Shown here one piece after another: positions 7,753 through 17,452 of a stretch of 35,746 nt of DNA; within the stretch, counting starts at the first letter, position 1, and every line of letters begins with the position of its first letter. The DNA is from Thermoplasmata archaeon. GTDB taxonomy: Archaea; Thermoplasmatota; Thermoplasmata; Thermoplasmatales; Thermoplasmataceae. The stretch spans positions 1 through 35,746 of the forward strand of contig JAKADT010000008.1 in assembly GCA_021820245.1 (NCBI GenBank). Reading direction: 5' to 3'. The notes beneath the pieces are model-generated. The model saw nothing but the letters and a program-made list of their open reading frames with translations. It ran no database searches and was not told where the DNA came from. The translations under genes and the position numbers were made by a program.

Positions 7753-8719
7753 CCCTGTTCCTCTTCTCTTCCGGTATTGTGAACTTCCTTACTGCCTTTG
7801 CAGGCTTTTCCTGGACTTTTGATATGAAGTTGACTCTCTTAGGCTTTGGATCAAGCATTACCCGGTCAAAATCAACAACCTTTGTGTCCGTTATCCTGTC
7901 ATGGGAAACCAGCATTTTACCGCTGGCAAGTATCTCATTCGTTTCCGATATTGCAACAACCCTGTCACCACGAATCGGTGTTCCTATGATGGCCTTGATT
8001 CCCCCGGGAAAGAGGTCAGATCCATGTGCAATATTCTGGATTGCCGACGTCTTAACCACTATCTTGCCGTAATCCCTGAAGAGATAATCCATGGGAAAAA
8101 CTATTTTCCTGAGCACACTGCTGTCACCCTCATCGGCTATCTTCTTGGCGTCGCTGAGATCCTGGAGTGTTACCGAATCCTTCTCAGTGAAAATACCGCT
8201 TACCGTCCTTCTGAGATCCATGAGTTGCGCCCCTGTTCCAAGTACATAACCCATATCTGTGCACAGAGTTCTCACATAAGTCCCGGATTCTGATTTTACC
8301 CTGAACAGGATGTCTCTTCCCTTTTTCTCAATGATTTCAAGTTCGTAGATCCATCTCGTTCTGAGACTCCTTGAAACGGCAGATCTTACAGGTGGGATCT
8401 GGTATATCTCCCCCGTGAACTCTTTCATAACCCCTTTTACATCATCTTCGTTGACATCCTCATGGGTGAACATAACGCCAATGTATTCCTTCGGCATTTC
8501 GTGTGCTATCTCCACAAGCTTCACAGCCTTTCCCAGCGCCATTACCAGCACGCCAGTTGCAGATGGATCCAGGGTACCCACATGCGCCACTTTTTCTATT
8601 CCGAGGATGGATCTGACCCAGTAATCAATCTGGTGGCTTGTTGGTCCCTTGGGTTTGTCAATTACTATGAAACCGTCCAGGAAGTCAGCAGAAATTTTTT
8701 CCCTTGATTGATTCATCAA
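7523..8719 (-). CDS. cbf5: tRNA/rRNA pseudouridine synthase Cbf5 (TruB family, H/ACA RNP catalytic subunit) with basic C-terminal tail
   Basis: FIVIDKPKGPTSHQIDYWVRSILGIEKVAHVGTLDPSATGVLVMALGKA (TruB catalytic Asp motif), PUA-like region, then an Arg/Lys-rich tail overlapping nop5. Confidence 0.93.
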   Translation of the reverse strand: MMNQSREKISADFLDGFIVIDKPKGPTSHQIDYWVRSILGIEKVAHVGTLDPSATGVLVMALGKAVKLVEIAHEMPKEYIGVMFTHEDVNEDDVKGVMKEFTGEIYQIPPVRSAVSRSLRTRWIYELEIIEKKGRDILFRVKSESGTYVRTLCTDMGYVLGTGAQLMDLRRTVSGIFTEKDSVTLQDLSDAKKIADEGDSSVLRKIVFPMDYLFRDYGKIVVKTSAIQNIAHGSDLFPGGIKAIIGTPIRGDRVVAISETNEILASGKMLVSHDRITDTKVVDFDRVMLDPKPKRVNFISKVQEKPAKAVRKFTIPEEKRNRVDRSDDRKFRESNKKVVRGDKERKRDMGLQRSQDKFHRDFRRPEKGRDSRNRNDKGEKRTFPARPPYGVRKKKNKR

Positions 8720-9218
8720 TTTTATTCACCACTTCTTCAACCGAAAGAGTATCGGTGTCAATTACAAGATCATAAATGCCTGTAAGGCTATAATCTATTC
8801 CATAGAATTTACGGTACCTGAGACACTCTGATTCCTCCCTCATTTTTACCATTTCGCCGGTTTCGTTGTTCTGGTCACGGTAACTGACCCGCTGGACTCT
8901 TGTGTTGAATGAAGCATTCAGGAAAATCTTGAATGCATCCAGACTGTTCCTGACACAGAGCCACCCGGCCAGTCTTGATTCCAGAACTATGTTGTCGTTG
9001 TCCCGCAGGAACTCAAGAATCATATTATCCTGCTTTTGATCAATCTCAGGCCTGGTTTCAGCATATCTGTTGAATTCTTCTATGGTCATGCCATGATCCC
9101 TGGCAAGTGACCTGAAAAACACCCCTCCTGAAATGAATTTGTATGATAACCTGGAGGCAAGCTGTCTTCCAACAGTGGACTTGCCGCTGCCAATAGGCCC
9201 GCTAATTGTTACCCGCAT
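8685..9218 (-). CDS. cmk: cytidylate kinase (archaeal type)
   Basis: MRVTISGPIGSGKSTVGRQLASRLSYKFISGGVFFRSLARDHGMTIEEFNRYAE...ESRLAGW; P-loop and CMK family motifs; syntenic position. Confidence 0.92.
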   Translation of the reverse strand: MRVTISGPIGSGKSTVGRQLASRLSYKFISGGVFFRSLARDHGMTIEEFNRYAETRPEIDQKQDNMILEFLRDNDNIVLESRLAGWLCVRNSLDAFKIFLNASFNTRVQRVSYRDQNNETGEMVKMREESECLRYRKFYGIDYSLTGIYDLVIDTDTLSVEEVVNKIDESIKGKNFC

Positions 9219-9915
9219 TGTATTCTATCTGCCCCGGATTTTCAGACTGGTACTTTTTCAGCCTGTATGAAAAGTCAAAGAATTTTATTATCATGCTGAC
9301 GAAGTATCCAATTACAAGACTGGCAATGAACTCCACCTCAATCCATGCCGGGAAAACCCAGAGATGTGATGTTGCAATGTTCACGTTGAATGACCAGGGA
9401 ACAGATATCATCTGGTATGGAAGTGCGCTGATAAAGTAGAAAAGCCATATGACAATGAGGAAAGTGAATATGCTCAGAACCATGAGGGGTTTCATCTGAT
9501 TCATCTGAACCATGTTCTGTTCCATCATCATGCTCGACTGCATCTTGCTCAGCTTCTGAATCTTATCTTTCTGGCCGCTCCTGTAAGCTTCCCTCATGAC
9601 CTTCTGGAAAGCTCTCATCCTGAGCTGTGCTTTCCCCATCCTTATCCAGTCGGTGAAGAAATATCTTGGAATGGATGTAATGAGACCGATGATAATTCCA
9701 CTGATCAGGATGCTGATAAGCGGATACGCATAATTGAACCCGAAAACGGGCATGAAAACATCATTCAGTGCTCCACCTATCACACTTCTCAAGGATGGAT
9801 TTGCAATGATTATCAGCAGAACAAAACTCATGAGCATGGGAAGCATCTGGTAGCCCATCATCTTCTTCATCTGGTCTGCCTGCTGTTTTTGTGTGTCTAT
9901 CTTATTTTCAACCAA
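9202..9915 (-). CDS. EMC3/TMCO1 family (DUF106) membrane protein, YidC/Oxa1-superfamily insertase homologue
   Basis: Three hydrophobic regions with a Met-rich cytosolic coiled segment ..KMQSSMMMEQNMVQMNQMKPLMVLSIFTFLIVIWLFYFISALPYQMISVPW..; position between adkA and cmk as in many archaea. Confidence 0.87.
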   Translation of the reverse strand: MVENKIDTQKQQADQMKKMMGYQMLPMLMSFVLLIIIANPSLRSVIGGALNDVFMPVFGFNYAYPLISILISGIIIGLITSIPRYFFTDWIRMGKAQLRMRAFQKVMREAYRSGQKDKIQKLSKMQSSMMMEQNMVQMNQMKPLMVLSIFTFLIVIWLFYFISALPYQMISVPWSFNVNIATSHLWVFPAWIEVEFIASLVIGYFVSMIIKFFDFSYRLKKYQSENPGQIEYNAGNN

Positions 9916-10462
9916 CGAACATCAACCTTCCCACAATTTTCTCGGCTGCCACTTCCGGTTTGCCTTCAACATTTGTTATGTAGTTTACAGTGGCACCGGT
10001 ATATACCGAATAAGCAGCCGCATAATACCTGTTTATCTCCTGATGCTCTCTTATTTCATTAACCTTGTCCTCATCCCTGGATCTTGTGCCATCAAGCTCT
10101 CTTCTCGCCTTTATGGTTTCAGGATCGGCTTCCAGTACAAAGTATGATGAAACTTTCAATTCCCTCAAAACCCATTCAGGCAGTCCCGGCAGGTATCCTC
10201 TGGGAGATTTAATGGACATATGGGTGTCTATTATTACATCATTCATATGACCGATTGCTGATGACGCTTTCTTCTGGAGGTTTATCTGGGTGTCAATATT
10301 CAGTTTCCTGAGTTCATCCCTGTTGCTCACCAGCTTGATATCTCTGGCCATCTCATACATAAGAGTCCCAAAATTTATGATGTCATAGTTGGAGCGTTTT
10401 TTAACAATTTCAAGAACCGTGGATTTTCCAACCCCGGCCACACCTGATATGACAACCCGCAT
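9908..10462 (-). CDS. adkA: adenylate kinase (archaeal AdkA)
   Basis: MRVVISGVAGVGKSTVLEIVKKRSNYDIINFGTLMYEMA..; immediately downstream of secY. Confidence 0.93.
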   Translation of the reverse strand: MRVVISGVAGVGKSTVLEIVKKRSNYDIINFGTLMYEMARDIKLVSNRDELRKLNIDTQINLQKKASSAIGHMNDVIIDTHMSIKSPRGYLPGLPEWVLRELKVSSYFVLEADPETIKARRELDGTRSRDEDKVNEIREHQEINRYYAAAYSVYTGATVNYITNVEGKPEVAAEKIVGRLMFVG

Positions 10463-12223
10463 TTAACCACCAACAAAGAACTGCCTTATGACGGGATGCA
10501 TCTCCATCAGCTGTTCTCTTCCCATGGCTTCATAGAACTGGATAACTATACCTACGGCAAGCAGGAGACCTGTTCCGCTTGTATTACCAACAGTTCCTAT
10601 CAGATCAGCTCCCGCAGCAAGAAGTCCCACAGTCAATCCGCTGAATACTGTTATTGCGGGAATGTATTTTTTCAAAACGCGTTCCATGACCTTCGGGTCT
10701 CTCCTGAATCCAGGAATCTGCATACCGCTTGACCTTATCTGTTTGGCAACAGATGCAGGACCCATATTTGTGGTTTCAATCCAGAACTTCGCAAACATAA
10801 CGCTCGCAATTGCCATAAATCCAACAAATGCTATTATGTGTACGAGCTCCTGCATTGATGAATGTCCAAGGAGAATGTTCTGGTATATGCTTGGCTGGAA
10901 TAGCGGGAAAAACCAGTCTGAAAGTCCACTGGGCGTGAACAGGTAAAACGCCAGACCTCCGGTGGGAGTAGTGCTGGATATGCCAAGCTGCGATATCTGT
11001 GTGGCAGTGGGATAGGACCCTAAAAGGGCATCGTGCCCGAGAATTGGAACATGACTCAGAACAGGGCTACTCCAGAACAATAATGTCCACATTGATATAT
11101 TGGCAAGAAGAGCTGTGGCAAGTATGACCGGTATATTTGAGGCATAGAGCAGCTGGAGTGGATAACGTCCCCTTGCCCCACGCACACGTTCATGCGATAT
11201 GGGCAGTTCTATCTTGCTGCTCTGGAAATATGCCACAATGAAGAATATGAAAAGAGTTCCTATGAGTGCTATAATTGGGTTTGGCTGCTGGAACAGTATC
11301 TGAAGGTAACCAGTGCTGAGAAGGTATCCTGATGTGGCATGGCCAAGTATGAAAAACATCTTCGGAAGCGCCCCGGCTGGAGGATTAATCAGTGAAAGTG
11401 CAGAACCGGCTGTGGATGGGAGCCAGCTGAAAGTACCTGTTACAAGCTGCTGAGATACTCCTGCAGCTATGAACAGCGATATTCCCGATCCTATCCCATA
11501 TTTTGAAACAACCTCATCCATGAGGAAGACCAGATATGAACCGAAGAATAGCTGGAGTATTATGATGGACTCTGAGAGGAACTGCCCGTAACCTGGGATT
11601 GCTGAGTTTATACTGCTTACCAGTGCCGCGTCCGGAACCAGGTAACCAAATGCCTGTGGAATTGCCTCCACGAATATCATGACTATTACCAGGAGTTTCT
11701 GGACTCCCTGATATATGGCCTTGTCCTCTGAATTTGTAAGGTCTATGTTGAATATTTTCGCACCTGCAAACAGCTGCATGACTATACTTGCAGTGACAAT
11801 AGGCCCTATTCCAAGGTCCATCAGGGATCCTGAAGCCCCTGCGAAAATTGCCCTGAATGAGGCAAAAACGTCAACCGTCTGTGTGGTGTTCAAACCATAG
11901 ATGTAAATGTTTGTAAGTATGAAGTACAGGATAACAACAGATGCAGTCCATATTATTTTCCACTTGAACTCCACGTGTCCCTTTGCCTTCTTTACTGCCG
12001 GTAGTTTGGCTGTGAAATTTTCAAGTCCGTATAATTTGCTGGATTTCGGACCGGCATAACTCACTATGAGATATCCGATCAGAAACAGTGGAGCAGTTAT
12101 AGCCGAGGCTATTATGAGTTTTATCAGTCCCAGATGCCCAAAGTACCAGAACCCCAGTACAACCAGGGCAAAGACAGCAATTATGGGTATTGCTGCTCTC
12201 TTATTCCTTTTTATTTCCACCAT
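10463..12223 (-). CDS. secY: preprotein translocase subunit SecY
   Basis: Multi-TM ORF with ..GSLMDLGIGPIVTASIVMQLFAGAKIF.., ..GIGSGISLFIAAGV.., ..YFQSSKIELPISHERVRGARGRYPLQLLYASNIPVILATALLANI.. Confidence 0.97.
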   Translation of the reverse strand: MVEIKRNKRAAIPIIAVFALVVLGFWYFGHLGLIKLIIASAITAPLFLIGYLIVSYAGPKSSKLYGLENFTAKLPAVKKAKGHVEFKWKIIWTASVVILYFILTNIYIYGLNTTQTVDVFASFRAIFAGASGSLMDLGIGPIVTASIVMQLFAGAKIFNIDLTNSEDKAIYQGVQKLLVIVMIFVEAIPQAFGYLVPDAALVSSINSAIPGYGQFLSESIIILQLFFGSYLVFLMDEVVSKYGIGSGISLFIAAGVSQQLVTGTFSWLPSTAGSALSLINPPAGALPKMFFILGHATSGYLLSTGYLQILFQQPNPIIALIGTLFIFFIVAYFQSSKIELPISHERVRGARGRYPLQLLYASNIPVILATALLANISMWTLLFWSSPVLSHVPILGHDALLGSYPTATQISQLGISSTTPTGGLAFYLFTPSGLSDWFFPLFQPSIYQNILLGHSSMQELVHIIAFVGFMAIASVMFAKFWIETTNMGPASVAKQIRSSGMQIPGFRRDPKVMERVLKKYIPAITVFSGLTVGLLAAGADLIGTVGNTSGTGLLLAVGIVIQFYEAMGREQLMEMHPVIRQFFVGG

Positions 12224-12641
12224 TAACTTCTACCGTTGACCCCTGAGCGGAAAGCTTGTTTATGGACTTTTCTGTTGCCTTATTCACCTTTATTAAAGAT
12301 TTCTCCCTGAATTCCCCACTTCCAAGTAATTTATCATAACCAGCAGATACCAGATCGATCCGGTATATCTTTCCTTCCTTCTTTGCAAACCCCTTTTTTT
12401 CAAGGTTGGGAAGAATGTTTGAAAGCTCTGATAATGTAAGTGGAACCTCAACCTTTACGGGGTGGTGACTGGTGAATCCTTTCCCTCCAAAATGAAGTGG
12501 ATCGTTAATGAGTGTCCTTACCCAGTGATGCTTGTGCAATCCTGCATTTCCGGATCCTCCTCTCTTTCCTTTTCCTCTTCCGGATTTCATCCCTCTTCCG
12601 TAATGTCCTCCTCTCTGTTTCTTTGTTCTAGTTCTCACCAT
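12201..12641 (-). CDS. rpl15: 50S ribosomal protein L15 (uL15)
   Basis: [40 protein letters not shown].. Confidence 0.96.
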   Translation of the reverse strand: MVRTRTKKQRGGHYGRGMKSGRGKGKRGGSGNAGLHKHHWVRTLINDPLHFGGKGFTSHHPVKVEVPLTLSELSNILPNLEKKGFAKKEGKIYRIDLVSAGYDKLLGSGEFREKSLIKVNKATEKSINKLSAQGSTVEVNGGNKKE

Positions 12642-13119
12642 TCAGGTCAACCCCCGGTTTTATCATTCTTTTTATGAGTTCGTTAATCTCCTTTCCCCGA
12701 TATCCAGCAGAACCACCCATCTGATAAGGCTTGCGAATTGCCTCATACCCCTTTCTTGGTGGATTCAGTCTTAGCACCGGGACCACATCCTTAATATCCC
12801 TGTACTTCACTTTTCCGTCAATAAGGGACTTTGCGAGGGCTTTGTAGGTTGCGAAACCTGTATTTTCCTTGAGACTCTTCTCCTCGATTTTTTTCCTTCC
12901 CTTGAAGAGAGTCCTGTTTTCCAGAAGTACTGTAAGGGTTTCCTGGTCAATTTCCCCCCATGTGAGATAGTCCTTGGCTTCCTGAAGCATTCCCTTTATA
13001 ACGGGATCCTCAGGCATGAGAACAAGATGATTTATCTTGTGCAGCCTGAGCAACTCTGTAGTTTTCTGTGCCTTTGGCCTGATTCCGGTTGATCCTCTAA
13101 TCCTGATTATCGCTAGCAT
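12628..13119 (-). CDS. rpl30: 50S ribosomal protein L30 (uL30)
   Basis: [46 protein letters not shown]..; start taken at the third Met of the listed ORF (13119). Confidence 0.95.
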   Translation of the reverse strand: MLAIIRIRGSTGIRPKAQKTTELLRLHKINHLVLMPEDPVIKGMLQEAKDYLTWGEIDQETLTVLLENRTLFKGRKKIEEKSLKENTGFATYKALAKSLIDGKVKYRDIKDVVPVLRLNPPRKGYEAIRKPYQMGGSAGYRGKEINELIKRMIKPGVDLNGEN

Positions 13120-13765
13120 TTCCAACACTCCCCACATAAATTGGCGTACTGAGCTGAATTGCGGAATTTATCTTCATTCTTGAGGTATTCCTCATTGCAT
13201 CAAAACTTGCAAGTGCATAGTTAACCGTGGTTTTGGTATGCCCCTTGGCAAATCCCCATGCATCGTCTATTCCAGCCATTCTCAGTATTATCTTGGCAAC
13301 GTCTCCAACTGCTCTTCCGACTCCCTGTGGAGCCGGTTTGAGTGTGACCTCAACAGAACCTGATTTCCCTATTACCTCAAATGGTAGTGAATGTGCTCTT
13401 CCACATCCACATTCCCATGAACCGCATCCCCTTCTGATCTCTATGAGATTTATCTTCGCATTGTTGATAGCTTTCCTTATTGCCGGAGCAGCTTCCTTGG
13501 CCTTGCCTCTGCCCAGTCCTATAAAACCGTCGCTGTTCCCAACAACAGCAGTAACTGAATAATTCATCCTTCTTCCTGAATCTGTCATCCTCTGTGCCCT
13601 CTCAACATCCACAACCTCATCGACTATGTTTGGGAGAAGGTAGTCCACTATCTGGTATTCCTTCAGTGGAAGTTTTGTTCTCAATGCCTCTGACATTGTC
13701 TTAATTTCGCCGGCAGCAACCAGCTTTCCCAGTTGTGTTTTAGGGATCCATGTCTCATCGCTCAT
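13097..13765 (-). CDS. rps5: 30S ribosomal protein S5 (uS5)
   Basis: ..[84 protein letters not shown].. Confidence 0.97.
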   Translation of the reverse strand: MSDETWIPKTQLGKLVAAGEIKTMSEALRTKLPLKEYQIVDYLLPNIVDEVVDVERAQRMTDSGRRMNYSVTAVVGNSDGFIGLGRGKAKEAAPAIRKAINNAKINLIEIRRGCGSWECGCGRAHSLPFEVIGKSGSVEVTLKPAPQGVGRAVGDVAKIILRMAGIDDAWGFAKGHTKTTVNYALASFDAMRNTSRMKINSAIQLSTPIYVGSVGNASDNQD

Positions 13766-14247
13766 ATTTTCTCCTCCATTATTGGAATTGTTGCCTTAAT
13801 GTCCACCTTGTTCTTAAGGTGCTTACCGGCAAGCCTGTCCTTGCTTGGGAATACAGATTTCTCGTGTGGTACCTTAAGACCTGCGTCCGTAACACCCTTG
13901 AGGACGGAGGCAATTCGCCCACCTTTTATGATGTTGAATCTTCCTGTGTCAAGTATGGCCTGGTGAATCTTGTGTTTCTTAGCTTTCAAACCCAGATTGT
14001 AACCCACAAGATACGCAACCTGCGTGTTGTTTCCCTCAAGATTTATTCCCAGCTTGGTCAGTGTCTTTTCAGTAACTGTCAGGGCTATTCTGTCACCTGC
14101 AGGATCATAATCAACAAGCTGCGCAACTATACCCTTTCTTGATACTCTTATAACCAGCCTGTGCTGTCCTGACTTGAGAAGGCTCAGCCTCTTCTTGTAG
14201 TTGGTTACACCAAGCCTCTTTCTCTTCATTACGCTTGGTCTGTTCAT
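13762..14247 (-). CDS. rpl18: 50S ribosomal protein L18 (uL18)
   Basis: ..KRKRLGVTNYKKRLSLLKSGQHRLVIRVSRKGIVAQLVDYDPAGDR.. Confidence 0.96.
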   Translation of the reverse strand: MNRPSVMKRKRLGVTNYKKRLSLLKSGQHRLVIRVSRKGIVAQLVDYDPAGDRIALTVTEKTLTKLGINLEGNNTQVAYLVGYNLGLKAKKHKIHQAILDTGRFNIIKGGRIASVLKGVTDAGLKVPHEKSVFPSKDRLAGKHLKNKVDIKATIPIMEEKI

Positions 14248-14699
14248 TGATTACCCACCTTTTCCAGTTTGGATGTTATGTGTGATCTCAGCTGGGCCCT
14301 TGACTTTATGGAACCACCTTTTATTTCTCTGTAGAACTTTCTGTATGTCTTTGAATCCAGATTCTTCTCAACCCTTATTTTTCTCAGTTCATCCCTTAGA
14401 GCCCTGATGGTCTTTACCCACCTGTCTTTTCTTGGAAACCTGGCATATTTTGTTCCTTTGACTGAACCCTCTCCACGCCTTCTTTCCTTTCCAAGCTGCT
14501 GTATCCTCTTTTTAAGTCTGCTGTTTGAATTTCCTTTTTTCTGTTTTACCTGTATTACTTTCCTGTCGATCAGGGTCCTTATGTCAGCTCTGGAAGCGGC
14601 GTCAAGAATCTCCTCGATGCTGTTTGTATCAATCCAGACGCGTGAGATACCTGACTTGAATTGCTCCGCGGCCACCCTTTTGGCCGTCTCTATTCTCAT
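14244..14699 (-). CDS. rpl19e: 50S ribosomal protein L19e
   Basis: ..AKRVAAEQFKSGISRVWIDTNSIEEILDAASRADIRTLID..; RxxGxGSxKGxxxAR-like motif. Confidence 0.96.
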   Translation of the reverse strand: MRIETAKRVAAEQFKSGISRVWIDTNSIEEILDAASRADIRTLIDRKVIQVKQKKGNSNSRLKKRIQQLGKERRRGEGSVKGTKYARFPRKDRWVKTIRALRDELRKIRVEKNLDSKTYRKFYREIKGGSIKSRAQLRSHITSKLEKVGNQ

Positions 14700-15107
14700 T
14701 TAGTTTTCACCCCTGTTAAGTAACTTTACCCCAAGTTCGTCTGCCTTTTCAAGAATCATGATTCTCTTCCTGGATCCCACCCTTGAAGATATCCTTCCAG
14801 CCTCTTTTTCCACATCTATTTTTTCAAGGTCAGCTGGATTGTACACCATAACTTCCCTGAAACCTGATGGATGAAGACCTCTGACAGCCCGTGGGGATCT
14901 ATAACCCGCGTCCACGTTCGGTGGCCTCCAGGAAAGATGTTCCCTGAGTTTGGAGTGCATACCTCTTGGTTTTCTCCATACCTCGTCGAACTTCTTGTAC
15001 CTGAACCATTCCTGTCTCCTGAAAGCAGGTCTTTTCCTTCCCTGCTCGTTCTTGATCTTCAGCAGCCTTTTTTCTTCCTTTGTTAGTGAAGGTTTTCTGT
15101 CGCTCAT
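14700..15107 (-). CDS. rpl32e: 50S ribosomal protein L32e
   Basis: ..[64 protein letters not shown].. Confidence 0.97.
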   Translation of the reverse strand: MSDRKPSLTKEEKRLLKIKNEQGRKRPAFRRQEWFRYKKFDEVWRKPRGMHSKLREHLSWRPPNVDAGYRSPRAVRGLHPSGFREVMVYNPADLEKIDVEKEAGRISSRVGSRKRIMILEKADELGVKLLNRGEN

Positions 15108-15646
15108 ATCTGGCTACCTCCCTTTAGAAGATAGATGCCATCCTGAAACACCCTGAGATCGAATCCCTTGATCTTGGTTGCTCTTTCGATATTTGATGCT
15201 GTTTCTCCCAGCTCCCTCTTGTCTATTCCGTTCAGGAAAACTCTGTCCCCTTTTATTGAGACTTTGGTGTTTCCGATGATCTTTGCCATCCTTGGTGCCC
15301 TTTCTCCAAGGAAATTTTCAATTAGAACGGTATTACCTCTTACTGAAACCCTTGTTGGAAAGTGTGTGTAATCTATTTTCATCTCGTATTCAAATCCTTT
15401 CATGACTCCCTGGAACATGCTCTTGATTTCTGATTCCCACGTTCCAGTTATACCGTGGGACCTTCTGTTTTTCTTGCTTGATTCAACTTTTATTTTCCCG
15501 TCTTCCAGCCTCACTCTCACATAGTTGTCCCTGAGTGTTCTTGAAACCTGTCCCAGTTTGCCCGAGACGTGAACCACATTGTCTTCGATTGAAAGTTTAA
15601 CGTCCTTCGGGACATCGAATGAAGAGACCTCTTCCCATTTTATCAT
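15104..15646 (-). CDS. rpl6: 50S ribosomal protein L6 (uL6)
   Basis: ..[28 protein letters not shown].. and ..[31 protein letters not shown].. Confidence 0.97.
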   Translation of the reverse strand: MIKWEEVSSFDVPKDVKLSIEDNVVHVSGKLGQVSRTLRDNYVRVRLEDGKIKVESSKKNRRSHGITGTWESEIKSMFQGVMKGFEYEMKIDYTHFPTRVSVRGNTVLIENFLGERAPRMAKIIGNTKVSIKGDRVFLNGIDKRELGETASNIERATKIKGFDLRVFQDGIYLLKGGSQI

Positions 15647-15656
15647 TTTTCATCAC

Positions 15657-16046
15657 CTAATATACATACGCCAGAAGTCTTCCACCAAGGCCCTGTTTCC
15701 TGGCCTCAATGTGGCTCATGACGCCTTTTGTTGTCGTGAGTATGAGTATTCCGAAATCCTGTGCCGGAAGATATCTCGCCTCATATTTCTCAAGCAAAGA
15801 GTTCTTTACCGGAAATCTGGGCTTTATCACTCCGCAGTTGTTAATGGTATCACTCAATACTATCTTGAATTTCCCGCCCTTGCTTTCATCAACAACCTCA
15901 AAGCTTCGGAGATAGTTGTAATCCTGCATCACCTTAAGCACCCTGCCTATGAGTCTTGCTGCAGGCTCTGCCTCAATTGTTCTGTTTCCTGTTCTTGACG
16001 CACTTTTTATACTGTTTATTATATCATTCAACGGATCGTGTCTCAT
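15657..16046 (-). CDS. rps8: 30S ribosomal protein S8 (uS8)
   Basis: MRHDPLNDIINSIKSASRTGNRTIEAEPAARLIGRVLKVMQDYNYL..GILILTTTKGVMSHIEARKQGLGGRLLAYVY. Confidence 0.97.
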   Translation of the reverse strand: MRHDPLNDIINSIKSASRTGNRTIEAEPAARLIGRVLKVMQDYNYLRSFEVVDESKGGKFKIVLSDTINNCGVIKPRFPVKNSLLEKYEARYLPAQDFGILILTTTKGVMSHIEARKQGLGGRLLAYVY

Positions 16047-16055
16047 TGTATCACC

Positions 16056-16217
16056 TCAACTGTATTTACGGAATCCAAGCTCTGGTGCTGTTTCCCTGAA
16101 GCACTGCCTGCATAGCCTTAGCCCGTACCGCCTGATCATTCCTCTCTTCCTGCCGCACCTAAGGCACCCGTTCTTCCTTCCAAAGTTCTTCTTTGGTTGT
16201 AATTTAATCTGACTCAT
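16056..16217 (-). CDS. rps14: 30S ribosomal protein S14 (uS14, zinc type; 53 aa, absent from supplied ORF track)
   Basis: Hand translation [53 protein letters not shown] with CxxC..CxxC zinc motif. Confidence 0.96.
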   Translation of the reverse strand: MSQIKLQPKKNFGRKNGCLRCGRKRGMIRRYGLRLCRQCFRETAPELGFRKYS

Positions 16218-16226
16218 ATTTCCACC

Positions 16227-16745
16227 TTAAAGTATTGTTACTCCGAATTTTTCTTTCAGGTATTCCATGGATTCCTCTTTTTTCACTCTGATTTTGTCAG
16301 GTAATCTCTTTGTCCTGATTTTTCTTCTGGAAAGCCTGTATCCTCCTCTTCTCTTGAATACTATGGCTACGTCCATCCCGAATATACCGATATCCGGGTC
16401 GTATTTCATACCCTTGAAATCAGTGTAATCTGGAATCCCCATGTATGCATTCCCCTGTTTGTCGAATGAATAATTCTGGATCTTGTAGTCCCTGGCAAAG
16501 AATGCCCTTTTCAGGAAATCTTCTGCGTCTTCCCCCCTGAGTGTAACCTTTGTTCCAATGGTGAGTCCCTTTCTTATGTTGAAATCCCTCACGGTTTTCT
16601 TGGATGTTGTGACCACAGGCTTGTGGTTTGTGAGCATTTCAAGAACCTTCTGTGCTTTTATGAGTCGATCTCCAGCTGACCCTGCACCTATATTCAGGAC
16701 AACTTTTTCTATGGAAATTTCCTGCATCTGGTTTTTATCTGCCAT
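16227..16745 (-). CDS. rpl5: 50S ribosomal protein L5 (uL5)
   Basis: ..SIEKVVLNIGAGSAGDRLIKAQKVLEMLTNHKPVVTTSKKTVRDFNIRKGLTIGTKVTLRG.. Confidence 0.97.
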   Translation of the reverse strand: MADKNQMQEISIEKVVLNIGAGSAGDRLIKAQKVLEMLTNHKPVVTTSKKTVRDFNIRKGLTIGTKVTLRGEDAEDFLKRAFFARDYKIQNYSFDKQGNAYMGIPDYTDFKGMKYDPDIGIFGMDVAIVFKRRGGYRLSRRKIRTKRLPDKIRVKKEESMEYLKEKFGVTIL

Positions 16746-17452
16746 TACAAAGCCACCTCATTGAATTCAAAGGTGAATTTCGGAGTACCTATTATGAACA
16801 CGTAATCTGTCACTGTTGAGAACCCCTCCTCGAAATGAATCATGTTGGCATGTGAGGATTCCTTGATCTCGATCTTCTTTACAGTTGCAACTTTACCGAC
16901 GTGTGATCCACCTGTGAGAAACGCCTTGTTTCCCGCCTGGAATTTAAGAATCTGAAGTATTTCCTTCCCTGGAAGTTTTAATACAAGTACATCTCCTGAT
17001 TTTATGGATTTATCTTCTGTAATTATGTTCTGCCCGTCATGTAGGACCAGTTGAATCTTTCCTCCCTTTGTGGTCTTTTTATCTTCAACCTTTGCCAGTT
17101 TTGTTCCTGAATTTCCCTTCATGTCCTGAGTGAGAGTAAGCCTCCCCTTGCTGTCGTAAAGTACCCTGTAGTCATGCTCATGCCCCTCCACCGATACTAC
17201 ATCCATGAAACCTATGGGATATCTTCTCTCCTTGACTGTATTTCCGTCGACCTTGACCAGTTTGTTGTTCAGTATCCTTGTAATTTCCCTCTCCTTGTCA
17301 CCAAGTTTAAGGTAATCCCTCAGTGCTGTCAGCATGGGTAAGCTATCAGCAGCATTGTGTTTTCCAGGAGTCGGGCTGACCCCCCAGAAATGAACCTTTC
17401 TCGGTATTTTTACCGCCCTTGATACCATCTGTCGTTTAGTTTTTGTTATCAT
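16745..17452 (-). CDS. rps4e: 30S ribosomal protein S4e
   Basis: MITKTKRQMVSRAVKIPRKVHFWGVSPTPGKHNAADSLPMLTALRDYLKLGDKEREITRILNNKLVKVDG..; start taken at 17452. Confidence 0.95.
   Translation of the reverse strand: MITKTKRQMVSRAVKIPRKVHFWGVSPTPGKHNAADSLPMLTALRDYLKLGDKEREITRILNNKLVKVDGNTVKERRYPIGFMDVVSVEGHEHDYRVLYDSKGRLTLTQDMKGNSGTKLAKVEDKKTTKGGKIQLVLHDGQNIITEDKSIKSGDVLVLKLPGKEILQILKFQAGNKAFLTGGSHVGKVATVKKIEIKESSHANMIHFEEGFSTVTDYVFIIGTPKFTFEFNEVAL

Noticed and set aside
7713-8293. Plus-strand ORFs of 119 and 130 aa opposite cbf5
   Set aside because: Antisense to a confidently identified gene, no domain, no promoter spacing; treated as shadow ORFs.
13227-13562. Plus-strand 111-aa ORF opposite rps5, and similar ORFs throughout 12-23 kb
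   Set aside because: Antisense to conserved ribosomal protein genes; low-complexity shadow translations.
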